NCBI GenBank assembly: GCA_030550235.1
Contig: JAUQPU010000005.1
Location: 29,910 to 89,562 of the forward strand
Length of the DNA: 59,653 bases
Direction: 5' to 3'
From: Thermoproteota archaeon
Lineage (GTDB): Archaea > Thermoproteota > Nitrososphaeria_A > Caldarchaeales > Calditenuaceae
Every line of letters starts with the position of its first letter. The stretch's first letter is position 1. Made by a program: the position numbers and the translations under genes. The notes beneath the pieces are model-generated. The model saw nothing but the letters and a program-made list of their open reading frames with translations. It did no database searches and was not told the DNA's origin. Positions 19,001-26,094 of this stretch are shown piece after piece.

Positions 19001-19400
19001 CTATCAGAGGCTCCACCACCTAGTTAGAGACAAGATACATGCAAGGTCTAGGGGGCAGGTCCAGATACTGACTAGGCAGCCGACAGAGGGGCGCTCTCGT
19101 GGAGGTGGCCTCAAGTTTGGAGAGATGGAAAGAGACTGCCTGATAGCCTATGGCGCAAGTTATCTACTCTTGGATAGGCTGCTCGAGCAGAGCGACAAGT
19201 ATTCCGCATATTTCTGTGAGAAGTGTGGGTTACCCGCCTACTATGATCTCAAGCAGAACCAGCTTATCTGCCAGGTGCACGGTAAGGACTTCTCAGGAGT
19301 GCAAGTCTCGATGTCGTACGCTTTCTTCCTCCTATTGAACGAGCTACTATCCATGTGTATCTACCCCAAGCTTGTCTTTGAGGAGGTGGGCGGCAGTTGA
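16005..19400 (+). CDS. rpoB: RNA polymerase subunit B (unsplit)
   Basis: This 1131-residue subunit is unsplit, covering both the B'' and B' portions found as two proteins in many euryarchaea. Recognisable parts are ESGVE/ETPDDA-type lobe segments and the active-site region [18 protein letters not shown]. Hybrid-binding [18 protein letters not shown] and [15 protein letters not shown] follow. A C-terminal zinc site CEKCG...CQVHG precedes the clamp segment. It forms half of the catalytic cleft. The start is a GTG at 16005 overlapping the rpoH stop by 4 nt, and rpoA begins at its stop in the same fashion. Confidence 0.98.
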   Translation: MKNRPVFDQPLLTGEDLMKVAEAYIDDAGLISHHLMSYDYFVKEGLKNLIMSMSPVEIKAKGKAELKFESVEIGSPRIVEIDGMVREDITPMECRLRNLTYAAPIYVKMSLYVDDKPVVVAEKVLIGSIPIMVKSSICPLSRMTPEELAAIGEDPLDPGGYFIINGSERVIVAIEDLSPNKVLVTVKDQKENPQYSAMLLASSQGRMSKVEVTYKPGGPIKVFFSRIYKGIPLIVMLRALGLTKDSEIVSLISNNPSIQELLEPSFRESEGVETPDDALVYIGNRIAFGYAEEYRKQRAEQMIDNIFMLHVGITPDARYKKGILLCDIVGKLLETSAGLRKPSDKDHYGNKRLKLENPLLTELYRMALTKLIRDIKYQLEKSMASRYPITISPFVKPSIVNDVVVHAFATGNWPGGRVGVTQLLNRTNYLATISHLRRVQSPLSRSQAHFEARDLHGTHWGRICPVETPEGANSGLVKNLALGAEVSVPLSQQDKIELKRRLVDLGMVGVFVALDERRRGRKRTYSVKVYLDNELIGYHNDGKALVRELRALRRKGEISPAVNICLFEYPHVQEVEIYTDEGRVRRPLIVVENGVPSVSKAMIDSLSNGTFRFRDLVSIGAVEFLDASEEENMLVSISPETLTQEHNYLEISPLIMMGAVASIIPYSNHNQSPRNVYEASMAKQALGVPLTSLNLRTDSRLHLLVYPQKPLVVTRFMKRLSLNERPIGQNLVVAVLTGYGYNMEDAVVLNKSSVERGVGYSISYRTYEVEAKRYIGGESDRLGIPEPSVRGYRGEQYYRALDYDGLAFPESEVTGGMAIVGMVSPPRFMEEYMRAPAREMVWRDSSEVVKPTEAGVVDSLFVTKTLEETTLIKARIRTDCFAEIGDKFASRHGQKGVVGMLFPQADMPYTSSGIVPDLIINPHAFPSRMTVGQLIESLAGKLAGLKGEEIDGSPFIGKPLEEIRSELEALGFKGTGTEVMYDGLTGRKYEVEIFVGVVYYQRLHHLVRDKIHARSRGQVQILTRQPTEGRSRGGGLKFGEMERDCLIAYGASYLLLDRLLEQSDKYSAYFCEKCGLPAYYDLKQNQLICQVHGKDFSGVQVSMSYAFFLLLNELLSMCIYPKLVFEEVGGS

Positions 19401-22400
19401 GGGGAATAATATCTGCGATTAAGTTCGGCATACTTCCACCAAATCTGATTAGGAGTATGAGTGTAGTCGAGGTTCAGAGCCCAGATACGTATGACGAGGA
19501 CGGTATGCCTATTCCGACAGGCGTTATGGACCCGATGCTTGGAACCCTCGAACCTGGACAGAGGTGCAAGACCTGCGGAAACACCTACATCTCCTGTCCG
19601 GGACACTTCGGGCATATAGAACTGGCTGTCCCAGTGATACATATAGGGTTTGTTAAGATTATTCACGAGCTTCTAAGATGCACTTGTAGGTCTTGTGGGA
19701 GACTGTTACTAAGCCAGGAAGAGATTGAGGAGACGAGGTCTCGGCTGAGGCAGCTTAAGCAGGAAGGGAGAATGTTCAGACACATCTTCTACAAGGTAAA
19801 GCAAAAGGCTATGGCGACTCAGACCTGCCCCCACTGCGGTGAGAAACAGCTCAAGATCGAGCTCGAAAAGCCTTCAGGTTTCTTGGAGTCCACACCCCAG
19901 GGCGCCGTAAGGCTTGCAGCAGGCTCTGTTAGGCAGAGGCTCGAGAGAATACCTGACTCGGACTTGGAGCTCCTAGACATAGATCCTCAGTCGTCCAGGC
20001 CTGAATGGATGGTCTTAACCGTCCTGCCTGTACCCCCTGTCTATGTCAGACCCTCGATAACGCTCGAGAGCAATTACCGCTCTGAGGACGACCTGACACA
20101 CAAGCTTGTGGACATTCTCAGGGTTAACCAGAGGCTGAAGGAGAGTATAGCAGCGGCTGCGCCCTCACCAGTCATAGCTGAGCTCTCAGACCTGCTCCAG
20201 TACCACGTAACAACCTACATCAACAACGAGACAATAGGGATATCCCCGGCTCAGCATAGGTCGGGCAGAATCCTAAAAACTCTCGCCCAGAGGCTCAAGG
20301 GCAAAGAGGGACGTTTCAGGCTTAACCTCTCAGGGAAACGTGTCGATTTCTCAGCGCGGACAGTCATCAGCCCAGATCCCAACATAGATGTTGACGAGGT
20401 GGGTGTCCCACTCGAGATAGCGATGCAGCTAACCGTGCCTGAGGTGGTTACTCCTTGGAATAAGGAGAAGCTGAAGGCTATGGTGAGGAATGGGCCGGAC
20501 AAGTATCCTGGTGCGAAGTATGTTATTAAGTCTGATAGAAAGATGATTCGTTTGAGGAATGTCCAGAATCTGGAAGAGGTGGCTGAGAGTCTTGAGGATG
20601 GGTGGATTGTGGAGAGGCATCTAAGGGATGGTGACATTGTGCTCTTCAATAGGCAGCCTAGTCTCCATCGTGTATCTATAATGGCTCACCGGGTCAAGGT
20701 TTTACCCTACAAGACCTTTAGACTTAACCTAGCGGTCTGTACCCCCTACAACGCCGACTTTGACGGGGACGAGATGAACCTCCACGTTCCACAGAGCGAG
20801 GAGGCTCAGGCAGAGGCGAGACTCCTTCTACAAGTCCAGCGCAACATAATCTCCTCTAGATACGGCGCCCCAATAATAGGCGCGATCAGGGATTTCCTAA
20901 CATCCCTCTACCTCCTCACGAAGGATGGCACGTACATTGATAAGCAGATGCTGGGTCATTTATTGTCAGCGGTAGGCTACAAGGGTGAGCTGCCTCCACC
21001 GGAGAGAACAGAGCCGCAGCCACTGTGGAGTGGAAAGCAGGTATTCAGCCTACTCCTGCCACCCACATTATCCCATAGGGTTCAATCTAACTTCAGCTCC
21101 GAGGTCGAGGTTGTTATAGAGAAGGGCAAACTCGTCCATGGATACATTGATAAGGCCCTTGTGGGCGTTGAGAAGGCTAACAGCCTACTGCACAGAATAT
21201 ACAGGGAGTACGGCTATGAAACGGCTGCAAAATTCCTCAATGGCGTCATTAGGCTCGCCAACACGTACATAAACTTGAGGGGCTTTACATTCGGCATCGA
21301 AAACCTAACAGTGCCAGAGGAAGTCTACAAGAAGGTCTCATCCCTCCTCCAGAAGATGGAGGAGGAATTCCAGCGGTTGAAGTTAGATTATGAGAAAGGG
21401 AGGCTGGAGGTGAAGCCGGGTGAGACACCTGAGAAGGCGTTTGAGTCCGAAATCCTTGAGCTGCTCTCCAAGACTAGGGATGAGATCGGCAGCTTTGTGA
21501 GAAAGTATGTCTCTATAGATAATGCGCTTGTCGTCATGGCGAAGACTGGAGCGCGTGGAAGCACACTGAATATTGACCAGATGATAGCTATTGTAGGTCA
21601 GCAGGCTGTTAGGAGGGAGAGGCCGAGCAGAGGGTTCACGGACAGGGTTCTTACTTTCTTTGATAGAGGCGATTTATCGCCGGTGGCTAGAGGTTTCGTC
21701 TACAACTCCTTCATAAAGGGGCTCAACCCGTTGGAGTTCTTCTTCCACTTGATGGGCGGTAGAGACGGGTTGGTAGACACGGCAGTGAGGACGCAGCAGA
21801 GCGGGTACATGCAGCGTAGGCTCATAAATGCTCTCGAATCGCTTTACGTAGAGTTTGACGGCTCGGTTAGGATGTCTGACACGAAGAAGATTGTCCAGTT
21901 TCTATATGGGGAGGACGGGGTAGACCCTGGCAAGAGCGATCATGGGAAGCCCTTCATTCCCGCCAACATTATTTCGCAGGTGTTGGAGGAGTTGAGGGAA
22001 GCTGACAAGCCTGTGGCTGCGGGGGATGTGGAAGCTGTGGCTGGGAAGTATGAGGGTTTGATGCCCCCGTCTGCTATTCGAGAGCTGTCCGAGGCATGCA
22101 TTAAACTAAAGGTGCCGAGGAATGCTGTTGAGAGGATCTTTGCGACAGCCTACAGGATCTATCTCCAGAGCATGGTTGAGTCTGGAGACCCAGTCGGGAT
22201 TATCGCGGCCCAGTCTCTAGGTGAGCCTGGAACACAGCTAACCCTCAGAACCTTCCACTTCGCCGGTGTGAGGGAGCAGAGCATCCTAGTCGGCCTCCCG
22301 AGGCTTATTGAGATAATCGACGCCAGGAGAACCCCCTCAACACCGATAATGAATATCTATCTCAAGCCACCATACAATCAGGACCCGAAGCTCGCCCGCA

Positions 22401-23203
22401 AGATAGCCAGCAAGCTCCAATACATCAGCGTGGGCGACATTGTTGACGAGATAAGAATCGAGGCTAGGACAGGCGATATCATACTGATGCTTGATGAGGC
22501 TGCTGTGAAGGAGTTGAGTGTGACTAAAGAGGAGATAAACCAGGCCTTAAAGATGTATAAGCCGAAGTTTATCGAGTCTAAACGGGCCGTCTCGCTTACT
22601 GTGAAGGAGGCTAAGCTTGACTCGCTCGAGCTCTTAAAGGCCAGGATACTTAACACCAGGTTGAGGGGTGTGAAAAAGATAATGAAGGCTGTGGTTAGGA
22701 GGAAGGGCGGCGAGTTCTTCATACAGACAGAGGGCTCAAACCTTAGGGAGATCATGTCTATACCGGAGGTTGACTTCAGCCGTGTCAGGACTAATGATAT
22801 CCATGAGGTGGCGTCGGTTCTCGGCATTGAGGCGGCGAGGCAGCTCATCGTTGAGGAGGCTCAGCAGCTACTGAGGGAGCAGGGACTAGATGTAGATGTT
22901 AGGCATCTGCTCCTACTTTCAGACGCTATGACTCTGGATGGGAAGGTGAGGCAGGTCGGGAGACACGGTGTTGTGAGGCTAAAGTCTAGCGTGCTCGCTA
23001 GAGCGGCCTTTGAGATAAGCTTCCAGACTCTGGTGGAGGCGGCAGTCTCAGGTGAGATTGACCAGCTCCAGGGGAACATAGAGAGAATCCTAATAGGCAG
23101 GGAGGTCCCAGTAGGTACCGGCAGAGTGAGTCTACTCATGAGATACAGCGACCTCCTGCAGAATCAGAACAGTAGCTTAGAGTCCGAGGGGGGTGGGAAG
23201 TAA
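19397..23203 (+). CDS. rpoA: RNA polymerase subunit A, A' and A'' in one chain
   Basis: This 1268-residue protein has the catalytic Mg-binding NADFDGD loop at about 452-458. N-terminal clamp zinc residues are CKTCGNTYISCPGHFGH and CPHCGEK. The bridge/trigger helix region is SQSLGEPGTQLTLRTFHFAG near residue 940. The A' and A'' parts, separate genes in most archaea, are continuous here with no stop between them. Unsplit RpoA is reported for Thaumarchaeota and Aigarchaeota and is one of the best lineage clues in the window. The TTG start overlaps the rpoB stop (TTGA), and the stop overlaps the next gene. Confidence 0.98.
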   Translation: MRGIISAIKFGILPPNLIRSMSVVEVQSPDTYDEDGMPIPTGVMDPMLGTLEPGQRCKTCGNTYISCPGHFGHIELAVPVIHIGFVKIIHELLRCTCRSCGRLLLSQEEIEETRSRLRQLKQEGRMFRHIFYKVKQKAMATQTCPHCGEKQLKIELEKPSGFLESTPQGAVRLAAGSVRQRLERIPDSDLELLDIDPQSSRPEWMVLTVLPVPPVYVRPSITLESNYRSEDDLTHKLVDILRVNQRLKESIAAAAPSPVIAELSDLLQYHVTTYINNETIGISPAQHRSGRILKTLAQRLKGKEGRFRLNLSGKRVDFSARTVISPDPNIDVDEVGVPLEIAMQLTVPEVVTPWNKEKLKAMVRNGPDKYPGAKYVIKSDRKMIRLRNVQNLEEVAESLEDGWIVERHLRDGDIVLFNRQPSLHRVSIMAHRVKVLPYKTFRLNLAVCTPYNADFDGDEMNLHVPQSEEAQAEARLLLQVQRNIISSRYGAPIIGAIRDFLTSLYLLTKDGTYIDKQMLGHLLSAVGYKGELPPPERTEPQPLWSGKQVFSLLLPPTLSHRVQSNFSSEVEVVIEKGKLVHGYIDKALVGVEKANSLLHRIYREYGYETAAKFLNGVIRLANTYINLRGFTFGIENLTVPEEVYKKVSSLLQKMEEEFQRLKLDYEKGRLEVKPGETPEKAFESEILELLSKTRDEIGSFVRKYVSIDNALVVMAKTGARGSTLNIDQMIAIVGQQAVRRERPSRGFTDRVLTFFDRGDLSPVARGFVYNSFIKGLNPLEFFFHLMGGRDGLVDTAVRTQQSGYMQRRLINALESLYVEFDGSVRMSDTKKIVQFLYGEDGVDPGKSDHGKPFIPANIISQVLEELREADKPVAAGDVEAVAGKYEGLMPPSAIRELSEACIKLKVPRNAVERIFATAYRIYLQSMVESGDPVGIIAAQSLGEPGTQLTLRTFHFAGVREQSILVGLPRLIEIIDARRTPSTPIMNIYLKPPYNQDPKLARKIASKLQYISVGDIVDEIRIEARTGDIILMLDEAAVKELSVTKEEINQALKMYKPKFIESKRAVSLTVKEAKLDSLELLKARILNTRLRGVKKIMKAVVRRKGGEFFIQTEGSNLREIMSIPEVDFSRVRTNDIHEVASVLGIEAARQLIVEEAQQLLREQGLDVDVRHLLLLSDAMTLDGKVRQVGRHGVVRLKSSVLARAAFEISFQTLVEAAVSGEIDQLQGNIERILIGREVPVGTGRVSLLMRYSDLLQNQNSSLESEGGGK

Positions 23204-23499
23204 TGGATGTGAGGAAGGAGCTCTCAGTCATAAGACTCACGGGAAAATATCTCTTAGGCTTCAGGCAGAGCTATCTCAGCATAGTCAGGAAGTCGGCTAA
23301 GGCAGTGCTGCTTGCGAGCAACTGCCCGGAGGACTTAAGGGGAATGATAGAGCTGGCAGCCAAGACCTCCGAGGTCCCCCTCATCTATTCTGGGCTCACA
23401 GCCAGGGAAATAGGCCAGGCGTTGGGGAAGCCGTTTAGCGCATCAGCTGTCGCCATAATAGACCCTGGAAACTCATCCATACTAGGCGAAACTGGTTGA
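23203..23499 (+). CDS. rpl30e: Ribosomal protein L30e-like
   Basis: This 98-residue protein has the L7Ae/L30e fold: GKYLLGFRQSYLSI, then AKAVLLASNCPEDLR, SEVPLIYSGLTAREIGQALGKPFSAS and AVAIIDPGNS. It sits in the conserved archaeal place directly after rpoA and before the NusA-like gene, overlapping rpoA by one base and the next gene by 4 nt. It is probably a component of the large ribosomal subunit. Confidence 0.92.
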   Translation: MDVRKELSVIRLTGKYLLGFRQSYLSIVRKSAKAVLLASNCPEDLRGMIELAAKTSEVPLIYSGLTAREIGQALGKPFSASAVAIIDPGNSSILGETG

Positions 23500-23930
23500 C
23501 GGACGAGGAGATTAAGCTGACAGAGCGCGAGATGAGGCTTGTCTCACTCTTCCAGAGCTATACTGGAGCCACTGTGCTAGACTGCCTTGCCGATGATGAG
23601 CAGGTCGTCTTCCTGGTGCGGGAGGGAGAGTTCGGCCGAGCCATCGGTAGGAAAGGTGTGAAGATACAGGAGTTATCAAACATCTTGAAGAAGAGGTTGA
23701 AGGTTGTCGAATACTGTGGGGACGCGGCTTCCTTCCTATCTAATGCTGTGAAGCCTGCCAAGGCTAAGGAGGTCAAGATTGTTCCTGGTAAGGATGGGCA
23801 GCTTACAGCCATCATCAGGGTTGACCCTGAGGATAAGGCGATGGTGATTGGGAAGGGCGGCCGGAACGTGGGGATAGTGCGTAGAATGGCCAAGAGGCAC
23901 TTCAAGATCGAGAGGGTCGTGATAGAGTAG
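23496..23930 (+). CDS. nusA: NusA-like KH-domain transcription factor
   Basis: This 144-residue protein consists of two KH domains, with GXXG-type loops REGEFGRAIGRKGVKIQ and MVIGKGGRNVGI. It is the short archaeal NusA relative encoded in RNA polymerase operons. It likely binds nascent RNA. The TTG start overlaps the L30e stop (TTGA). In many archaea the S12, S7 and EF-1A genes follow; here they are absent and radA follows instead after its own promoter. Confidence 0.93.
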   Translation: MTDEEIKLTEREMRLVSLFQSYTGATVLDCLADDEQVVFLVREGEFGRAIGRKGVKIQELSNILKKRLKVVEYCGDAASFLSNAVKPAKAKEVKIVPGKDGQLTAIIRVDPEDKAMVIGKGGRNVGIVRRMAKRHFKIERVVIE

Positions 23931-23974
23931 CTCCTGGGCAGCTTTCCTACCAGTCCTCACTTTCGCCGAGGGGT

Positions 23975-23988
23975 CTTAAGCTATTTTT
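23975..23988 (+). promoter_or_regulatory. TATA-like box for radA
   Basis: CTTAAGCTATTTTT lies 25-38 nt before the ATG at 24013. The position suits a leaderless radA transcript, separate from the upstream polymerase operon. Confidence 0.4.
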
Positions 23989-24012
23989 ACGCCGTCGCCG
24001 CTCTCCTTGGCG

Positions 24013-25032
24013 ATGAGCCCCGTAGCTAAGAGAAGCGAGGCCCAAGAGGAGAGGGAGGAAGTGGACATCTATAGCCTCGACGATTTAAGGGGTGTAGGGG
24101 AGGCCACTAAAGAGAAGCTCACCTCCATCGGAATATATAGCCTGCTGGACCTGGCAGCTGCCTCTCCCCGCGAGTTGGTCGAGGCTGGGATCGATGCTAA
24201 GAAGGCCGAGGAGATTTGCCTCCAGGCCAGGGTCCTGCTGGTGGGCAGCGGATTTTTGGACTCCGAGCTCATGACTGGGAAAGAGGTCTTAGAGAGGAGG
24301 AAGAACCTTGAGAGGATAACCACCGGCTGCTCATCCCTCGACACGCTTCTGATGGGTGGAGTTGAGACGCAGGCTGTTACAGAGCTGGTCGGAGAATATG
24401 GCTGCGGGAAGACACAGATCTGTCATACGCTGTGCGTTACTGTTCAGCTTCCGAAAGAGAAGGGCGGCCTCGCCGCCGGAGCGATATACATCGACACGGA
24501 GTCGACTTTTAGACCTGAGAGGATTTACGAGATAGCAAAGGCCCGGGGCCTGAATCCTGACAAGATCTTGGAGGGTGTTGTGGTGTCGGAGGTCTATAAC
24601 TCTAGTCATCTTCAGCTGGTTGTGAGGGAGCTTGGGAGGCATATAGAGAAGTATAAGGCTAGGCTCGTGGTTGTTGACTCGATTATCTCCCACTTTAGGG
24701 CAGACTATGTTGGTAGGGAGAATCTATCGGAGAGGCAGCAGAAGCTTAACGCCGCGCTTCACAGGCTCCTTAGGCTTGCGGAGATAAGGAACGTGGCGGT
24801 GGTGGTAACTAACCAGGTGATTGGCGACCCCGGGGCCTTCTATGGGAACCCCACGAAGCCCAGCGGTGGGCACGTCCTCGCGCACAGCACCACGTATAGA
24901 GTATTTCTAAGGAGGGGGCCTGACGATACGAGGATAGCCAAGATAATGGACAGTCCCTACCACCCCTCTGACCTAGAGGCGCGCTTCAGGATTTCGGAGA
25001 AGGGCGTGGAGGACGCGGAGCCTAGGCGGTAG
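24013..25032 (+). CDS. radA: RadA recombinase
   Basis: This RecA/Rad51-family recombinase has an N-terminal helix-hairpin-helix domain (about 20-75), then the ATPase core. Visible are Walker A GEYGCGKTQ, Walker B ARLVVVDSIISHFR, the QQKLNAALHRLLRLAE segment, VVTNQV, and the C-terminal strand RVFLRRGPDDTRIAKIMDSP. It catalyses strand exchange in homologous repair. I chose the ATG at 24013 (339 residues); a TTG at 24007 adds two residues. The downstream gene is a degenerate paralogue of the same fold. Confidence 0.97.
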   Translation: MSPVAKRSEAQEEREEVDIYSLDDLRGVGEATKEKLTSIGIYSLLDLAAASPRELVEAGIDAKKAEEICLQARVLLVGSGFLDSELMTGKEVLERRKNLERITTGCSSLDTLLMGGVETQAVTELVGEYGCGKTQICHTLCVTVQLPKEKGGLAAGAIYIDTESTFRPERIYEIAKARGLNPDKILEGVVVSEVYNSSHLQLVVRELGRHIEKYKARLVVVDSIISHFRADYVGRENLSERQQKLNAALHRLLRLAEIRNVAVVVTNQVIGDPGAFYGNPTKPSGGHVLAHSTTYRVFLRRGPDDTRIAKIMDSPYHPSDLEARFRISEKGVEDAEPRR

Positions 25033-25089
25033 CGAGGTGGCTGGGGCAGGGGGCCTCCAGCCGGCGTAGGTGTGGGGGGTGGGTTCTTG

Positions 25090-25773
25090 ATGATGCGTGC
25101 CTCCAAGCTTCTGCTTCTCCGCCGCCCAATGACCACCGGCATAGCTGAGCTTGACGGGCTGATAGGTGGGCTCAGGCCCGGAGCCCTACACATCTTCTAC
25201 GGAGACCGATCGATAACGGATTTGGTGCTCTACAGGCTGCTAGTCGAGGCCTCTAGGCGTGGAGAGGCTGCATACCTTAACAACACCGACTACTACGGCG
25301 AGAAGACTCTCATCGACGCCACAACCCTCTCAACAATCTCGAAGACGGCTGGCGTGGAGCCATTCAAGGTTTTATCAGCCATATACTGCACAGCGGCGTT
25401 TAATGCTAGGCGGCAGATAAGCGCGGCTTATAGGCTCGCTGAGGCTGTCAGGAGTAGCGGGAGGGTTAGGCTGATAGCTGTGCATAACGCCTCAGCCTTC
25501 TTGGATGTGGAGGGCGGTGAGGCCTCACCCGCCCTCGTCAAGTCCATCTCAATACTCATGGAGGCCGCCTTCGAGGCTTTAGCGCCTCTGGTCGTCACAG
25601 CAGCCTCTGCAGCCGCCTCTCCAGGCCAGCCAGCCGCCATGCCTAGGCTCCCCTCCCAGCTCCTGCACAGGGCATCCGTCATGGTGTTTTTTCGCTCTGA
25701 GGGGCGCGGCACCGGTGGCCAGGCTAGTCAAACATGCCTCGCTCCCAGCCCCCCGGTGGGTGGGCTTGGGTAG
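25090..25773 (+). CDS. RecA-fold protein lacking both Walker motifs (RadA paralogue)
   Basis: The opening MTTGIAELDGLIGGLRPGAL is that of RadA/RadB-type RecA-fold proteins. The Walker A position, however, reads FYGDRSITDL, with no GKT, and the Walker B position reads RLIAVHNA, where the acidic residue is replaced by His. It should not hydrolyse ATP by the usual mechanism. ASVMVFFR near residue 200 matches the RadA strand RVFLRR. After it the frame runs into a Pro/Gly-rich tail, whereas the expected next strand appears in the overlapping +1 frame (25715-26062). I infer a one-base shift. A GTG at 25072 is an alternative start; the ATG at 25090 has a G-rich ribosome site. Confidence 0.72.
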   Translation: MMRASKLLLLRRPMTTGIAELDGLIGGLRPGALHIFYGDRSITDLVLYRLLVEASRRGEAAYLNNTDYYGEKTLIDATTLSTISKTAGVEPFKVLSAIYCTAAFNARRQISAAYRLAEAVRSSGRVRLIAVHNASAFLDVEGGEASPALVKSISILMEAAFEALAPLVVTAASAAASPGQPAAMPRLPSQLLHRASVMVFFRSEGRGTGGQASQTCLAPSPPVGGLG

Positions 25774-26062
25774 GATAACCCCGCCCTTCAGGCAGATCTA
25801 CAAGCAGGTTTTGGAGAGGCTTAGGAGGGCCTATAGTCCTCTTCTAAAGGAGGAGAGGCATAGACGGGCCCTCGACATGCTCATCAGAGATGTCTGGGGG
25901 CAGGAGCATGCGGCTATGGGTGGTTTGGGGGAGGTAACCGTTCTAGACTCGATGAACCTCACCGCCAATATTCATAACAAGTCTGAGATTGAGGAGCTGA
26001 AAAAGAGGATTGCGGAGATTGAGGCCAGGTTGAGGGAGATGGAGAGGGGGGTGGGTGGCTGA
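25715..26062 (+). CDS. C-terminal part of the RecA-fold protein or separate coiled-coil protein
   Basis: This 115-residue reading begins GTG at 25715, overlapping the previous gene by 59 nt in another frame. Its first residues VARLVKHASLP line up with the RadA C-terminal strand RIAKIMDSPYHP, so it looks like the rest of the upstream protein, not an independent start. A helical middle follows (YKQVLERLRRAYSPLLKEE), then a charged coiled coil (EIEELKKRIAEIEARLREME). The stop at 26060-26062 is within 4 nt overlap range of the polymerase frame, indicating translational coupling. Function is unknown; the coiled coil may bind the polymerase. Confidence 0.6.
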   Translation: MARLVKHASLPAPRWVGLGRITPPFRQIYKQVLERLRRAYSPLLKEERHRRALDMLIRDVWGQEHAAMGGLGEVTVLDSMNLTANIHNKSEIEELKKRIAEIEARLREMERGVGG

Positions 26063-26094
26063 GGAGGATAGAGGGCTGGGTCCTCGACGTATAC

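Noticed and set aside
22378-22848. 156-codon open frame on the minus strand inside rpoA, and similar long antisense frames inside ileS and ino1
   Set aside because: They lie opposite strongly conserved genes, have no family features and arise from codon bias of the real genes.
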